From Pedobacter heparinus DSM 2366 (GTDB lineage: Bacteria > Bacteroidota > Bacteroidia > Sphingobacteriales > Sphingobacteriaceae), in contig NC_013061.1 in the NCBI RefSeq assembly GCF_000023825.1, positions 3,906,001-3,970,000 of the forward strand: DNA of 64,000 bases, given 5' to 3'. Below, piece by piece: positions 34,532-43,616 of this stretch (position 1 is the first letter of the stretch; each line of letters opens with the position of its first letter). The translations under genes were made by a program, and so were the position numbers. The notes under the pieces were generated by a model that saw only the letters and a list, made by a program, of their open reading frames with translations, ran no database searches and was not told where the DNA came from.

Positions 34532-36166
34532 TTAATCAACATTATCGTGCAGGAAAGAGTTATTTGGTCTGATCTCGGTTGCCCCATCTTCATCGTTACT
34601 TAAAGTGAATCGGGAAACCTGTGATTCAGATGAATGCTGAACCTGCTGTAACTGCATTTGCTTACGTTTATAAGCAGGTTCATTCTCTAACTCCTGTAAA
34701 CCATTACTGGTTCGCAGCTTCATGCTCAGGTCTTTCAACCTTAAAATTCTTTCTTTTGATTTTTTTAACTGATCTTCTATCGATTCATCGCTTTTATCAT
34801 CATCAGCACCTGCCTCAATGATATCTTCTTTTTGTGGAACGGTATCATTGTTAAATACCGTTGCAGGTGTTTCAAATACAAAATCTGTTTCCGCAACCTT
34901 AATCTCGAATTCAAAACCGGCATCCTGTTGTGTTTCATCCAAAGGAGTTTCTTCCTGGATCAGCGCATGTTTTACAATTACATTTTCCGGCTCTTCAACA
35001 CTGCGGTTCCTGTTCACATTGAACAGATCGCCAAAGAGGTCTGATTGTTTTGTTCCTTCCTTAGCTTTTAATACAGGCTCACTGGAAAAAGCAGGTACTT
35101 TAGGCTCAATAAAAGAATTAACTGGTTCAACCGGTCTAACCAAAGGGGCTTCCTCAGGTGTAAGCAAAGAAATCTTTTTAATATTCTTTTTCTCTTCATC
35201 ACGCTGTTCAGTAGTTTGGAAACCGGTAGCAATGATCGTAACCGATAATTTATCTTCCAGACTTTCATCAATACAGTTACCCCAGATCAGATCTGCAGAA
35301 AGCCCCGCCTTGTCCTGGATATAATCTGTAATGATGGTCACTTCATCCATCGTTACCTCACGTAAACCCGAACTGATATTTAATAAAATATATCTGGCCC
35401 CCTCAATCTCACTATCTTTTAACAGTGGAGATGCCAGCGCACCTTCAACAGCATTTAAAGCCCTGTTCTCTCCATCGCAGGCAAAACTGCCCATGATAGA
35501 TACCCCACTGTCTTTCATTACTGTACGTACATCTTTAAAATCCACGTTGATGTATCCTGGCACAGTGATGATCTCGGCTATACCTTTTGCTGCAGTGGTT
35601 AAAATGTCATCTGCCTGTGAAAAAGCAGAGCCCAAAGTAAGGTTACCAAAAATCTCACGTAACCGGTCGTTAGAAATAACGAGGTAAGAGTCTACATATT
35701 TTTTCAGTTCATCCAAACCATCATTGGCCTGCATCTTACGCCTTTTACCCTCAAAAGCAAATGGGGTAGTTACAATAGCAACAGTTAAAATGTCAAGTTC
35801 CTTAGCTGCTTTGGCAATAATCGGGCTGGCACCTGTTCCGGTACCACCACCCATACCAGCAGTGATGAACAACATTTTTGTAGTGCTGCCAAGCATTTGC
35901 TTGATGTCATCTATATTTTCAATCGCAGAATTCTTTCCTACTTCGGGTATCGAGCCCGCACCCATTCCTTCGGTAAGGCTTGCACCCAATTGTACCTTAT
36001 TAGGAATAGGACTAAATTCCAAAGCCTGGGCATCTGTATTACAAATAATAAAGTCTACACCAGTAATTCCTTGACGGTACATATGGTTTACCGCATTACC
36101 ACCACCGCCACCAACACCAATTACCTTGATGATTGATGACTTATCTTTTAACATTTCGAACTGCAT
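34532..36166 (-). CDS. ftsZ: Cell division GTPase FtsZ
   Basis: A 544-residue tubulin homologue that forms the division ring. The GTP-binding signature GGGTGTG spans residues 106-112 and the globular core ends near residue 320. The tail is long: an acidic variable linker, a segment ENEPAYKRKQMQL near residue 505 that resembles the usual C-terminal partner-binding peptide, and then an extra piece ending in NNSFLHDNVD. The E. coli protein is 383 residues; long tails are usual in Bacteroidota. It is the last gene of the cluster, 129 bases after ftsA, with DnaA-box-like sites in the gap. Confidence 0.97.
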   Translation of the reverse strand: MQFEMLKDKSSIIKVIGVGGGGGNAVNHMYRQGITGVDFIICNTDAQALEFSPIPNKVQLGASLTEGMGAGSIPEVGKNSAIENIDDIKQMLGSTTKMLFITAGMGGGTGTGASPIIAKAAKELDILTVAIVTTPFAFEGKRRKMQANDGLDELKKYVDSYLVISNDRLREIFGNLTLGSAFSQADDILTTAAKGIAEIITVPGYINVDFKDVRTVMKDSGVSIMGSFACDGENRALNAVEGALASPLLKDSEIEGARYILLNISSGLREVTMDEVTIITDYIQDKAGLSADLIWGNCIDESLEDKLSVTIIATGFQTTEQRDEEKKNIKKISLLTPEEAPLVRPVEPVNSFIEPKVPAFSSEPVLKAKEGTKQSDLFGDLFNVNRNRSVEEPENVIVKHALIQEETPLDETQQDAGFEFEIKVAETDFVFETPATVFNNDTVPQKEDIIEAGADDDKSDESIEDQLKKSKERILRLKDLSMKLRTSNGLQELENEPAYKRKQMQLQQVQHSSESQVSRFTLSNDEDGATEIRPNNSFLHDNVD

Positions 36167-36245
36167 ATCTTTATGAATCAGTTATTTAAAAATTCGTTTT
36201 ACCTGTTCATCTCTCTATGTAATATTAACACTTTTTTAACAGGCG

Positions 36246-36293
36246 TTTTCCACAAATGTTGAGAATGTGGAAAAATCATTCATTGTGGAAAAA
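36246..36293 (-). promoter_or_regulatory. Cluster of three DnaA-box-like nonamers
   Basis: TTTTCCACA at 36246-36254 and its reverse complement TGTGGAAAA at 36266-36274 and 36284-36292 all fit the DnaA box TTWTNCACA. They fill the gap between ftsA and ftsZ and may place ftsZ transcription under DnaA control. Confidence 0.5.
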
Positions 36294-36295
36294 TA

Positions 36296-37657
36296 TCAGG
36301 GTTTTATATAATCTTCGTCACTTACATTCATATCGTCTTTGATAAAATCTTTTGTTTTTGCAAGAAGTTTATCAAACAAGCCACCACCAGAACGTTTCGT
36401 TTTCTCTTTGGCATCCCTTGGTTTTTCTACAAAAACCCCTGGCTGCTTCATTTCTTCCAGCAGTTCTTCAGCTTTTTGTATCCCTTTGATCAGCAAGCCA
36501 ATACTGGTGGCATACATCGGACTTTTCAGATCGTCATAAATGGTTTTTGGCATGTCATCATATTTAGACAGGTGCTCGTTCGGATATCCTACACGGCAGT
36601 CTAGCCCTGTTACATACTCCACCAACTGCGACAAGTGTTTCAATAAAGCACCACCCCCGGTAATCACCACACCACCAATCAGTTTTTTCTCATAACCTGA
36701 CGATTTGATTTCATAATACACATGCTCAATGATCTCTTCCATACGGGCCTGGATGACATAAGCAAGGTTTTTAACCGAAATCTCTTTAGGCTCCCGGCCT
36801 CTTAGACCAGGAACACAGATAATCTCATTCTCTTTGTTCTCTTCAGCCAGCGCCGATCCAAAACGGGTTTTCAACAGTTCGGCCTGGTTTCTCATCACAG
36901 AACAGCCTTCCCTTATGTCTTCTGTAACACTATTCCCGCCAAAAGGAATAACTGCAGTATGACGGATGATACCTTCATGGAAAATAGCAATATCAGTGGT
37001 ACCACCACCAATATCAACCAGCGCTATTCCGGCTTCTTTTTCTTCGTCGCTCAACACCGATTCTGAAGAAGCCAGTGGCTCTAATATCAATTCCTGAGTT
37101 TGTAACCCCGCATTGGTTACACACCTCATGATATTTTTTACTGCCGTAACCTGACCGGAGATGATGTGGAAATTTGCTTCCAGACGTACTCCAGCCATAC
37201 CAATAGGATCTTTAACTCCCGGTTCGTTGTCAATTGTGAATTCCTGCGGCAATACATGGATAATCTCTTCTCCCGGTGACATCACCAGTTTAAACATATC
37301 GTCAATTAATTTATCGATATCCTTTTTGCTGATCTCCGTATTCAGCTCTCGGCGGGTAAGGATCCCTCTGTGCTGCAAACTCTTGATATGCTGTCCGGCA
37401 ATACCTACATTCACAACGCGGATTTCGACATTAGATTGTCCGCTTGCCAGTTCAACCGCTTGCGCTATGCCCTGTACTGTTTTCTGAATATTAGAAACAA
37501 CCCCACGGGTAACCCCTGCCGATTCTGCTTTCCCTATTCCTAATACTTCTATTTTCGCGTGCTGTGTTCTGCGACCAACGATCACGCAGATCTTAGTAGT
37601 ACCGATGTCTAATCCGACTACTATTGGAGACTGAATGGTAGATTTTTCTTTGCCCAT
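36296..37657 (-). CDS. ftsA: Cell division protein FtsA
   Basis: A 453-residue actin-like protein that tethers FtsZ to the membrane. The nucleotide-binding motifs are VGLDIGTTKICVIVG near residue 14, ALVDIGGGTTDIAIF near residue 212 and GVVITGGGALLKHL near residue 334. The inserted 1C domain follows the first motif. The C-terminal helix expected to bind the membrane is present as FDKLLAKTKDFIKDDM. It lies 27 bases downstream of ftsQ. Confidence 0.96.
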   Translation of the reverse strand: MGKEKSTIQSPIVVGLDIGTTKICVIVGRRTQHAKIEVLGIGKAESAGVTRGVVSNIQKTVQGIAQAVELASGQSNVEIRVVNVGIAGQHIKSLQHRGILTRRELNTEISKKDIDKLIDDMFKLVMSPGEEIIHVLPQEFTIDNEPGVKDPIGMAGVRLEANFHIISGQVTAVKNIMRCVTNAGLQTQELILEPLASSESVLSDEEKEAGIALVDIGGGTTDIAIFHEGIIRHTAVIPFGGNSVTEDIREGCSVMRNQAELLKTRFGSALAEENKENEIICVPGLRGREPKEISVKNLAYVIQARMEEIIEHVYYEIKSSGYEKKLIGGVVITGGGALLKHLSQLVEYVTGLDCRVGYPNEHLSKYDDMPKTIYDDLKSPMYATSIGLLIKGIQKAEELLEEMKQPGVFVEKPRDAKEKTKRSGGGLFDKLLAKTKDFIKDDMNVSDEDYIKP

Positions 37658-37684
37658 AACTATATCGATTTGTTGAGTTTATTA

Positions 37685-38629
37685 TTAATTGTTTTTCCTG
37701 GTATCTGTTTTAATCTTTTCTTTTTTACCTTCCGTATTTCCTTCATCCTGCATTTCCTGGGCAATTTGCCTGCGCACTGCCGAATCAATGGCTACCTGAT
37801 ATTGCTTAGCTGTATCTATACGATCTTTGATCACCTTACCTGTTAAAGAATCTATTTTGTTCTTTTCGCACACAATCTGGTTCGTATATTTTACATTAAT
37901 GGTCTTATAAGTATCCCAGCCAACTTTTGGCATCGCTTTCTTATAAAAAACCAATAAGTTTCTCATCTTGGTCTCCAGCGAATCGGCACTACCCAGAATA
38001 ATGCGCTGATTTCCTACCCTCGGCACCAGCTCTATATCCTGTTTGTCATTTACATACAACTGTTCAATCTGTGCGTCCCAAAGTGTATCCTGTTTAATGA
38101 ATAAAGCCACTTTATACAAATCACCGGCCAGTTTCGTAACCAATGTATCTACCTTACCACTAAAATGTTCAGGGATATTGCCATTGGCCACCAGCACATT
38201 TGCTGTAAAATTTGGAGAAACCGGCATTTTAAGTCCGTATTTATCCACATAATAATCCTGACCATTTGTGTTGATCAGCCTTAAAACAGGTTGGCGTTGC
38301 CTAACCTTAATTTGGATCACACCATTCATATCGGCATATACCGTTGCATAAGCAATATATGGGTTTGCAATGATATCTTTTTCAATTTGTTGCAGGTTAA
38401 TATTGCTCAGGTGCCGACCTACCAATTTGCCTTGACTTTGTTTTAAAATGGCATCGATTTCTTCACGTTCTATAAAGTTATCCGCACCGGGAATTAGTAT
38501 TTTAACATCAGTACAAACTACTGTTTTCTTTTTTCCATCCACAAAACTCATGAGCACAACAAGACCGGCCAGACAAATTATCCAGGCAAAACATTTAAAA
38601 ACCGATTTCCAGTTAATCCTTTTAAACAT
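37685..38629 (-). CDS. ftsQ: Cell division protein FtsQ
   Basis: A 314-residue bitopic membrane protein: short basic cytosolic N-terminus, one helix (CFAWIICLAGLVVLMSFV, about residues 13-30), then a POTRA-like segment (about 40-110, with IEREEIDAIL and NPYIAYATVYADMNGVIQIKV) and the FtsQ beta domain. It links FtsL/FtsB to the septal synthase. The sequence is divergent, as always for FtsQ; the call leans on topology and on its position between murC and ftsA. It overlaps the end of murC by eight bases. The C-terminus is lysine-rich. Confidence 0.88.
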   Translation of the reverse strand: MFKRINWKSVFKCFAWIICLAGLVVLMSFVDGKKKTVVCTDVKILIPGADNFIEREEIDAILKQSQGKLVGRHLSNINLQQIEKDIIANPYIAYATVYADMNGVIQIKVRQRQPVLRLINTNGQDYYVDKYGLKMPVSPNFTANVLVANGNIPEHFSGKVDTLVTKLAGDLYKVALFIKQDTLWDAQIEQLYVNDKQDIELVPRVGNQRIILGSADSLETKMRNLLVFYKKAMPKVGWDTYKTINVKYTNQIVCEKNKIDSLTGKVIKDRIDTAKQYQVAIDSAVRRQIAQEMQDEGNTEGKKEKIKTDTRKNN

Positions 38630-39977
38630 CTCTCAAAATGGCTTTAAGTGGTTGTATCAATGTGTCTATATCTCCTGCACCTACTGTTAAAAGTAATTCA
38701 GGTTTTGTATTTTTTATCTCTTCTATTACTAAATCTTTTCCACATATCCTCTTGCTTTTCAAGGACATCTTATCCAGCAAAAACTGCGAATTTATGCCTG
38801 GTAAAGGCAATTCCCTGGCCGGATATATTTCCAGTAGCAGCAGTTCATCTACAGTGCTTAAAACTTTTGCAAATTCAGCTGCAAAGTCGCGTGTGCGTGT
38901 AAAAAGATGCGGCTGAAAGATGACCGTTAACTTTTTATCAGGATACAATTGTCGTACCGCATCAAAGCAAGCCCTTAATTCTTCTGGATGATGGGCATAA
39001 TCATCAATATAAATGTGATCCGGCGTATTCACTATGTATTCGAATCTTCTTTTAACCCCTGTAAAAGAAGCTATTGCCGCTTTTATCTTATGGTGGTCAA
39101 TACCCAGTTTAAGCGCTACAGCAATTGCGGCTACTGCATTCTCAACATTATGTTTGCCTGGCAGCATGAGTTGTATATCGCTGATCCTCAGATCAGTATC
39201 AACATAATCAAACACAAACTTCGAACCTTCTACCCTGATGTTTTGTCCCTTAATCTGTGAATCCTGTCCAACACTGTAACTGAGCCCGGCTGTCAAAGGA
39301 AGCCCCTTACGCACAAACAATGTGCCCTGTGGCTTTAACTGCTTTGCAAACAGACCAAAAGATTCATGCAGATGAGCAGCATCGCCATAAATATCCAGGT
39401 GATCTGCATCCATTGAAGTAATCACAGCCAGATCAGGGTGAAGTGTCAGGAAAGAACGGTCGTATTCATCGGCCTCAACTACAACGACGTTATTGTTTCC
39501 AATAATAAAATTGCTGTTATAATTACTGGCAATCCCACCCAAAAAAGCTGTACATCCATATCCGCTATCTATTAAAACATGGGCTACAATAGATGAAGTA
39601 GTGGTTTTTCCATGTGTACCTGCCACAGCTATACAAAACTGTCCTTTACTGATGATGCCTAAAACCTCAGAACGCTTCTTTAAAATAAAACCATTGTCTT
39701 TAAAGTAATTTAATATTTCGGAATTCTTTGGTATTGCTGGTGTATAAACAATCAGTGTATCGCTGTTATTTGCTAAAAAGCACACAGGCAATACAGCAGC
39801 ATCATCAAGATAAGACACCAAAATGCCTTCCTGTTCCAAAGCAACAGTCAAATTTGTACGTGTTTTGTCGTAACCACAAACTACACACCCTCTTTTTGCA
39901 AAATACCTGGCAATGGCACTCATGCCAATCCCACCAATTCCCACAAAATAAACGCGCTGTATATGATTCAGTTCCAT
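38622..39977 (-). CDS. murC: UDP-N-acetylmuramate-L-alanine ligase
   Basis: A 451-residue Mur ligase that adds the first amino acid (L-Ala) to UDP-MurNAc. It has the N-terminal substrate-binding motif GIGGIGMSAIA, the ATP loop AGTHGKTTTSS near residue 118, a VVVEADEYDRSF segment and the C-terminal HHPEELRA region. It overlaps ftsQ at its 3' end and starts on the murG stop, so all are coupled in one transcript. Confidence 0.96.
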   Translation of the reverse strand: MELNHIQRVYFVGIGGIGMSAIARYFAKRGCVVCGYDKTRTNLTVALEQEGILVSYLDDAAVLPVCFLANNSDTLIVYTPAIPKNSEILNYFKDNGFILKKRSEVLGIISKGQFCIAVAGTHGKTTTSSIVAHVLIDSGYGCTAFLGGIASNYNSNFIIGNNNVVVVEADEYDRSFLTLHPDLAVITSMDADHLDIYGDAAHLHESFGLFAKQLKPQGTLFVRKGLPLTAGLSYSVGQDSQIKGQNIRVEGSKFVFDYVDTDLRISDIQLMLPGKHNVENAVAAIAVALKLGIDHHKIKAAIASFTGVKRRFEYIVNTPDHIYIDDYAHHPEELRACFDAVRQLYPDKKLTVIFQPHLFTRTRDFAAEFAKVLSTVDELLLLEIYPARELPLPGINSQFLLDKMSLKSKRICGKDLVIEEIKNTKPELLLTVGAGDIDTLIQPLKAILRDV

Positions 39978-41092
39978 CAGTTCTTCCCCTCCTTTCCGGC
40001 AAGTAACATCACTTGCTTTGCAATACTGTCATCAGCATCTGGCAGGGCCATTTTGCCAATATTTTCTGCATACATTTTACTCCGCTCTTTATCATTAAGC
40101 AAATTCAAGGCTTCCGTTACCAGCGTATCCTCGGCCGACCGGTCGGCAATTAAAAGTGCAGCATTGTTTTTTACCAGTGCCATTGCATTTTTTGTCTGAT
40201 GGTCTTCGGCCACATTAGGTGATGGCACCAGTATAACCGGCTTTTTGATCAGACACAATTCTGCGATAGTCCCGGCTCCCGCCCTTGAAACAATTACATC
40301 AGCAGCAGCGTAAGCCAGGTCCATTTTGTTCAAAAATTCAAGTATGCGGACATTAGGATGAAAATCTAAACCCAGTCGTTCTACAATACCTTTGTAATAA
40401 GATTTACCAGTCTGCCAGATCAGCTGAACATCTGCATCCAATATTTCAAGAATATGTTTTTCAATGCTCTTGTTTAAAGTTCCGGCGCCTAGGCTACCAC
40501 CTGTAACCAGTATCGTTTTCTTCAAAGGATCCAGTTTCAGCAGCTCCGCACCGGCATAGTGCTTGTTTAAAATGTCCACCACATCCTTCCGTACAGGGTT
40601 ACCTGTTTTCAGCAGGTTTGCCGCGGGAAAAAATTGTTCCATTCCGTCAAATGCCACACAAACCTTAGCTGCATTTTTACCAAGCCACTTATTGGTCATG
40701 CCGGCATAGGAGTTTTGTTCCTGTATCAGGTAAGGGATTTTTTTTACCGATGCAGCAAATAAAATTGGCCCTGATGCATATCCACCAACACCAACTACTA
40801 CATCGGGTTTAAAATCAGCGATCAACTGCAGGGCTTTACGTATACTACCCATTAATTTAAATGGCAGACTTAAATTTTTGGTAATAGAGCCTCTTTGTAT
40901 ACCACTGATATTTAAACCGATAATTTTATAACCGGCAGCCGGAACCTTTTCCATTTCCATCCTGCCTGCAGCGCCAACAAATAAAATTTCACATCCAGGC
41001 TCCATGCGCTTTAGCGCATTGGCTATAGATATGGCCGGGAATATGTGCCCGCCGGTACCACCACCTGAAATAATTATCCTTGCTGGTCTCAT
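39977..41092 (-). CDS. murG: UDP-GlcNAc:lipid I N-acetylglucosaminyltransferase
   Basis: A GT-B glycosyltransferase of 371 residues from the ATG at 41092 that converts lipid I to lipid II at the inner face of the membrane. The N-terminal glycine loop reads SGGGTGGHIFPA and the donor-site region reads SRAGAGTIAELCLIKKPVILVP. An in-frame ATG 11 codons upstream (41125) would overlap ftsW by 23 bases; the later ATG, 10 bases after the ftsW stop and right before RPARIIISGGG, fits homologues better. Its stop overlaps the murC start by one base. Confidence 0.95.
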   Translation of the reverse strand: MRPARIIISGGGTGGHIFPAISIANALKRMEPGCEILFVGAAGRMEMEKVPAAGYKIIGLNISGIQRGSITKNLSLPFKLMGSIRKALQLIADFKPDVVVGVGGYASGPILFAASVKKIPYLIQEQNSYAGMTNKWLGKNAAKVCVAFDGMEQFFPAANLLKTGNPVRKDVVDILNKHYAGAELLKLDPLKKTILVTGGSLGAGTLNKSIEKHILEILDADVQLIWQTGKSYYKGIVERLGLDFHPNVRILEFLNKMDLAYAAADVIVSRAGAGTIAELCLIKKPVILVPSPNVAEDHQTKNAMALVKNNAALLIADRSAEDTLVTEALNLLNDKERSKMYAENIGKMALPDADDSIAKQVMLLAGKEGKN

Positions 41093-41102
41093 TATTTTAT
41101 AT

Positions 41103-42269
41103 TTATGCCATTGCAGGTATTTCACCTACAATCACTTTTTTACTTCCTTTCTCCTCCACATCCCTGCTTACACTTAATATAATGCCAAATGCAATACTGG
41201 TAAACAATATTGATGTTCCACCCATACTTACCAGGGGCAACGGAACACCTGTAACCGGACCTAAACCAACAGCAACAGCCATATTGGCAAATGCCTGAAT
41301 GGTTAAACTAAAGCTCAGCCCTGCCGCAAGCAATGCCCCAAAGGCTTTCGGGCTTTGGGTTACAATCCTTACACAACGGTACAATAGCACCAGGTACAGA
41401 ACAATCATCATTACTGCACCAATTACACCGTACTCTTCCACAATAATGGAAAAAATAAAATCCGAATAAGGGTGCGGAAGAAAGTTCCTCTGTGTACTGT
41501 TTCCGGGACCTTTTCCAAAAAAACCACCTGTTGCCAGTGCAATTTTGGATTGATCGGCCTGGTAGGTCTTGTCTGAATGTTGCTGCTCCGGATGTAAAAA
41601 CGATTTGATCCTTGATTCGTAAGTGGCAGCCCTTGGGCCCAGAAACACAATGAACAATAACAAGACAGAACCACCTGCACAAACCATCAGGATCTGCTTA
41701 ATACTGATCCTTCCAATGATCAGCAGCAAAATACTTACCCCAAAAAGCATCAGTGCGGTAGACAGGTTTGCCCATGCAATGAGTGCAAACACTACACATA
41801 CCGAGCCCATTATAGGGATAAAAGCCTTTTTTACATCTTTAATATTTTCCTGCTTCCTGGTCAGCATCCTGGCTAGAAAAGTAATCAAGGCCAGTTTAGC
41901 CAAATCGGATGTTTGAAAAGTCAATCCTATAACCGGAATTTTCACCCAGCGTGAGGCGTCGTTAATGTGCTCTCCAAACGCCGCAGTATAAAACAGCAGC
42001 GGAATGGTAATAATCATCAGGATCTTTGAAATCCCGGCATAATATTTATAATCCAGCAAATGGGCAATGTAGATCATACCAATACCCAGAATAACGAAAA
42101 TAACATGTTTATACAATAAATACCGCTCTACCGTAACCCCTTTTTTATAGGCAATAGCACCAGTAGCACTGTACACTGTAAGGATGGAGATCATGGACAA
42201 GAGGATAATGATCAGCCAGATCCAGCGGTCTCCTTTTGTTTTATCTAAAATTGTATTTATTGCAATCAT
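41103..42269 (-). CDS. ftsW: Septal peptidoglycan polymerase FtsW (SEDS family)
   Basis: A 388-residue SEDS glycosyltransferase that polymerises lipid II at the septum with FtsI. About ten membrane helices are visible. Typical motifs are IAHLLDYKYY, the GNSTQRNFLPHPYSDFIF loop near residue 255 and the GPVTGVPLPLVSMGGTS motif near residue 335. The preceding cytosolic end is short. It sits 3 bases after murD, inside the cell wall run. Confidence 0.95.
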   Translation of the reverse strand: MIAINTILDKTKGDRWIWLIIILLSMISILTVYSATGAIAYKKGVTVERYLLYKHVIFVILGIGMIYIAHLLDYKYYAGISKILMIITIPLLFYTAAFGEHINDASRWVKIPVIGLTFQTSDLAKLALITFLARMLTRKQENIKDVKKAFIPIMGSVCVVFALIAWANLSTALMLFGVSILLLIIGRISIKQILMVCAGGSVLLLFIVFLGPRAATYESRIKSFLHPEQQHSDKTYQADQSKIALATGGFFGKGPGNSTQRNFLPHPYSDFIFSIIVEEYGVIGAVMMIVLYLVLLYRCVRIVTQSPKAFGALLAAGLSFSLTIQAFANMAVAVGLGPVTGVPLPLVSMGGTSILFTSIAFGIILSVSRDVEEKGSKKVIVGEIPAMA

Positions 42270-42272
42270 AAC

Positions 42273-43616
42273 CTATAATTCTTTAACTGCCGCCTTAAAC
42301 TGGTTGCCCCTGTCCTCATAATTCTTAAACAGGTCAAAACTTGCACAAGCAGGTGACAACAGCACTGTATTTCCTTTTTTGGCCAGATGATAGGCCACCT
42401 GAACTGCCTCATGAGCAGAAAACGTGTTTACAATAATTTCTACATCATCTTCAAAAGCCTCATGGATCCGCTTATTGTCTTTACCTAAACATACAATTGC
42501 CTTAACCTTCTGACGGACCATATCCTTCAACATATCATAATCGTTTCCTTTATCTACCCCACCCATAATCAGGATCACATCAGTCCCTACACTTTCCAGC
42601 GCATACCAGGTAGAATTTACGTTTGTTGCCTTTGAATCGTTGATATAATCAACACCGGAAATCCTCGCAACATGCTCCAGCCTGTGTTCAATATTTTTAA
42701 AATCCCCCATACTCTCGCGTATAGCGGTATTTCTGATATCTAATACCTTAGCTACTATGCCCGATGCCATAGAGTTATAAATATTGTGCTTTCCCTGCAG
42801 GGCTAATTCTGTAATAGACATGGTTAATTGATCGTTTAGGTTTATATTGATGTGTATGTTGTTGCTTTCCAGATAGGCTCCCTTTTCGATTTTTTTCCGG
42901 ATGGAAAAAGGATATGTTTTTGAATCCACCTTAACATTTTTCAACGCTTTTAAAGTTTCTTCGTCATCAGCACAGTAAATAAAAATATCTTCACTGGTCT
43001 GATTTTGCGTAATGCGCATTTTTGATGCAGCATAATTACCCAATTTATAGTCGTACCTGTCTAAATGATCGGGTGTTATGTTTAACAGCACAGCAATATC
43101 CGCTTTGAAATCATACATATCATCCAGCATAAAGCTAGATATCTCCAGTACATACCAGTCAAAATCAGCACTAGCCACCTGCGCGGCAAAGCTATGCCCG
43201 ATATTCCCTGCAAGCCCTACGTTTAAACCTGCATTTTTCAGAATATGGTAAGTTAACATGGTAGTAGTGGTCTTACCATTAGACCCCGTAATGCATATAG
43301 TTTTTGCTTTCGTATACCGTTTTGCAAATTCAATTTCAGAAAGCACCGGAATATTCCGGGATCTTATCTCTTTAATGATACCGGCTGTATCAGGTATACC
43401 GGGACTTTTAATCACTTCAACCGCTTTCAGGATCTCGGCTGCCGTATGCGTGTTTTCTTCAAATACAATGTTAAGTGCCTCAAGCTTTTCCTTGTATTGT
43501 GAAGGAATTGTACCAAAATCTGACACGAATACATCATAACCATGCTTCTGTGCCAGCATTGCTGCACCTACCCCGCTTTCTCCCGCTCCCAGAATTGCTA
43601 TCCTTTTCTTTTCCAT
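42273..43616 (-). CDS. murD: UDP-N-acetylmuramoylalanine-D-glutamate ligase
   Basis: A 447-residue Mur ligase that adds D-Glu to UDP-MurNAc-L-Ala. The N-terminal Rossmann segment reads IAILGAGESGVGAAMLA, the ATP loop ITGSNGKTTTTML lies near residue 110, a central segment reads ITPDHLDRYDY and a C-terminal part reads VLLSPACASFDLFKNYEDRG. Its start codon overlaps the mraY stop by one base and ftsW follows 3 bases after its stop. Confidence 0.96.
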   Translation of the reverse strand: MEKKRIAILGAGESGVGAAMLAQKHGYDVFVSDFGTIPSQYKEKLEALNIVFEENTHTAAEILKAVEVIKSPGIPDTAGIIKEIRSRNIPVLSEIEFAKRYTKAKTICITGSNGKTTTTMLTYHILKNAGLNVGLAGNIGHSFAAQVASADFDWYVLEISSFMLDDMYDFKADIAVLLNITPDHLDRYDYKLGNYAASKMRITQNQTSEDIFIYCADDEETLKALKNVKVDSKTYPFSIRKKIEKGAYLESNNIHININLNDQLTMSITELALQGKHNIYNSMASGIVAKVLDIRNTAIRESMGDFKNIEHRLEHVARISGVDYINDSKATNVNSTWYALESVGTDVILIMGGVDKGNDYDMLKDMVRQKVKAIVCLGKDNKRIHEAFEDDVEIIVNTFSAHEAVQVAYHLAKKGNTVLLSPACASFDLFKNYEDRGNQFKAAVKEL

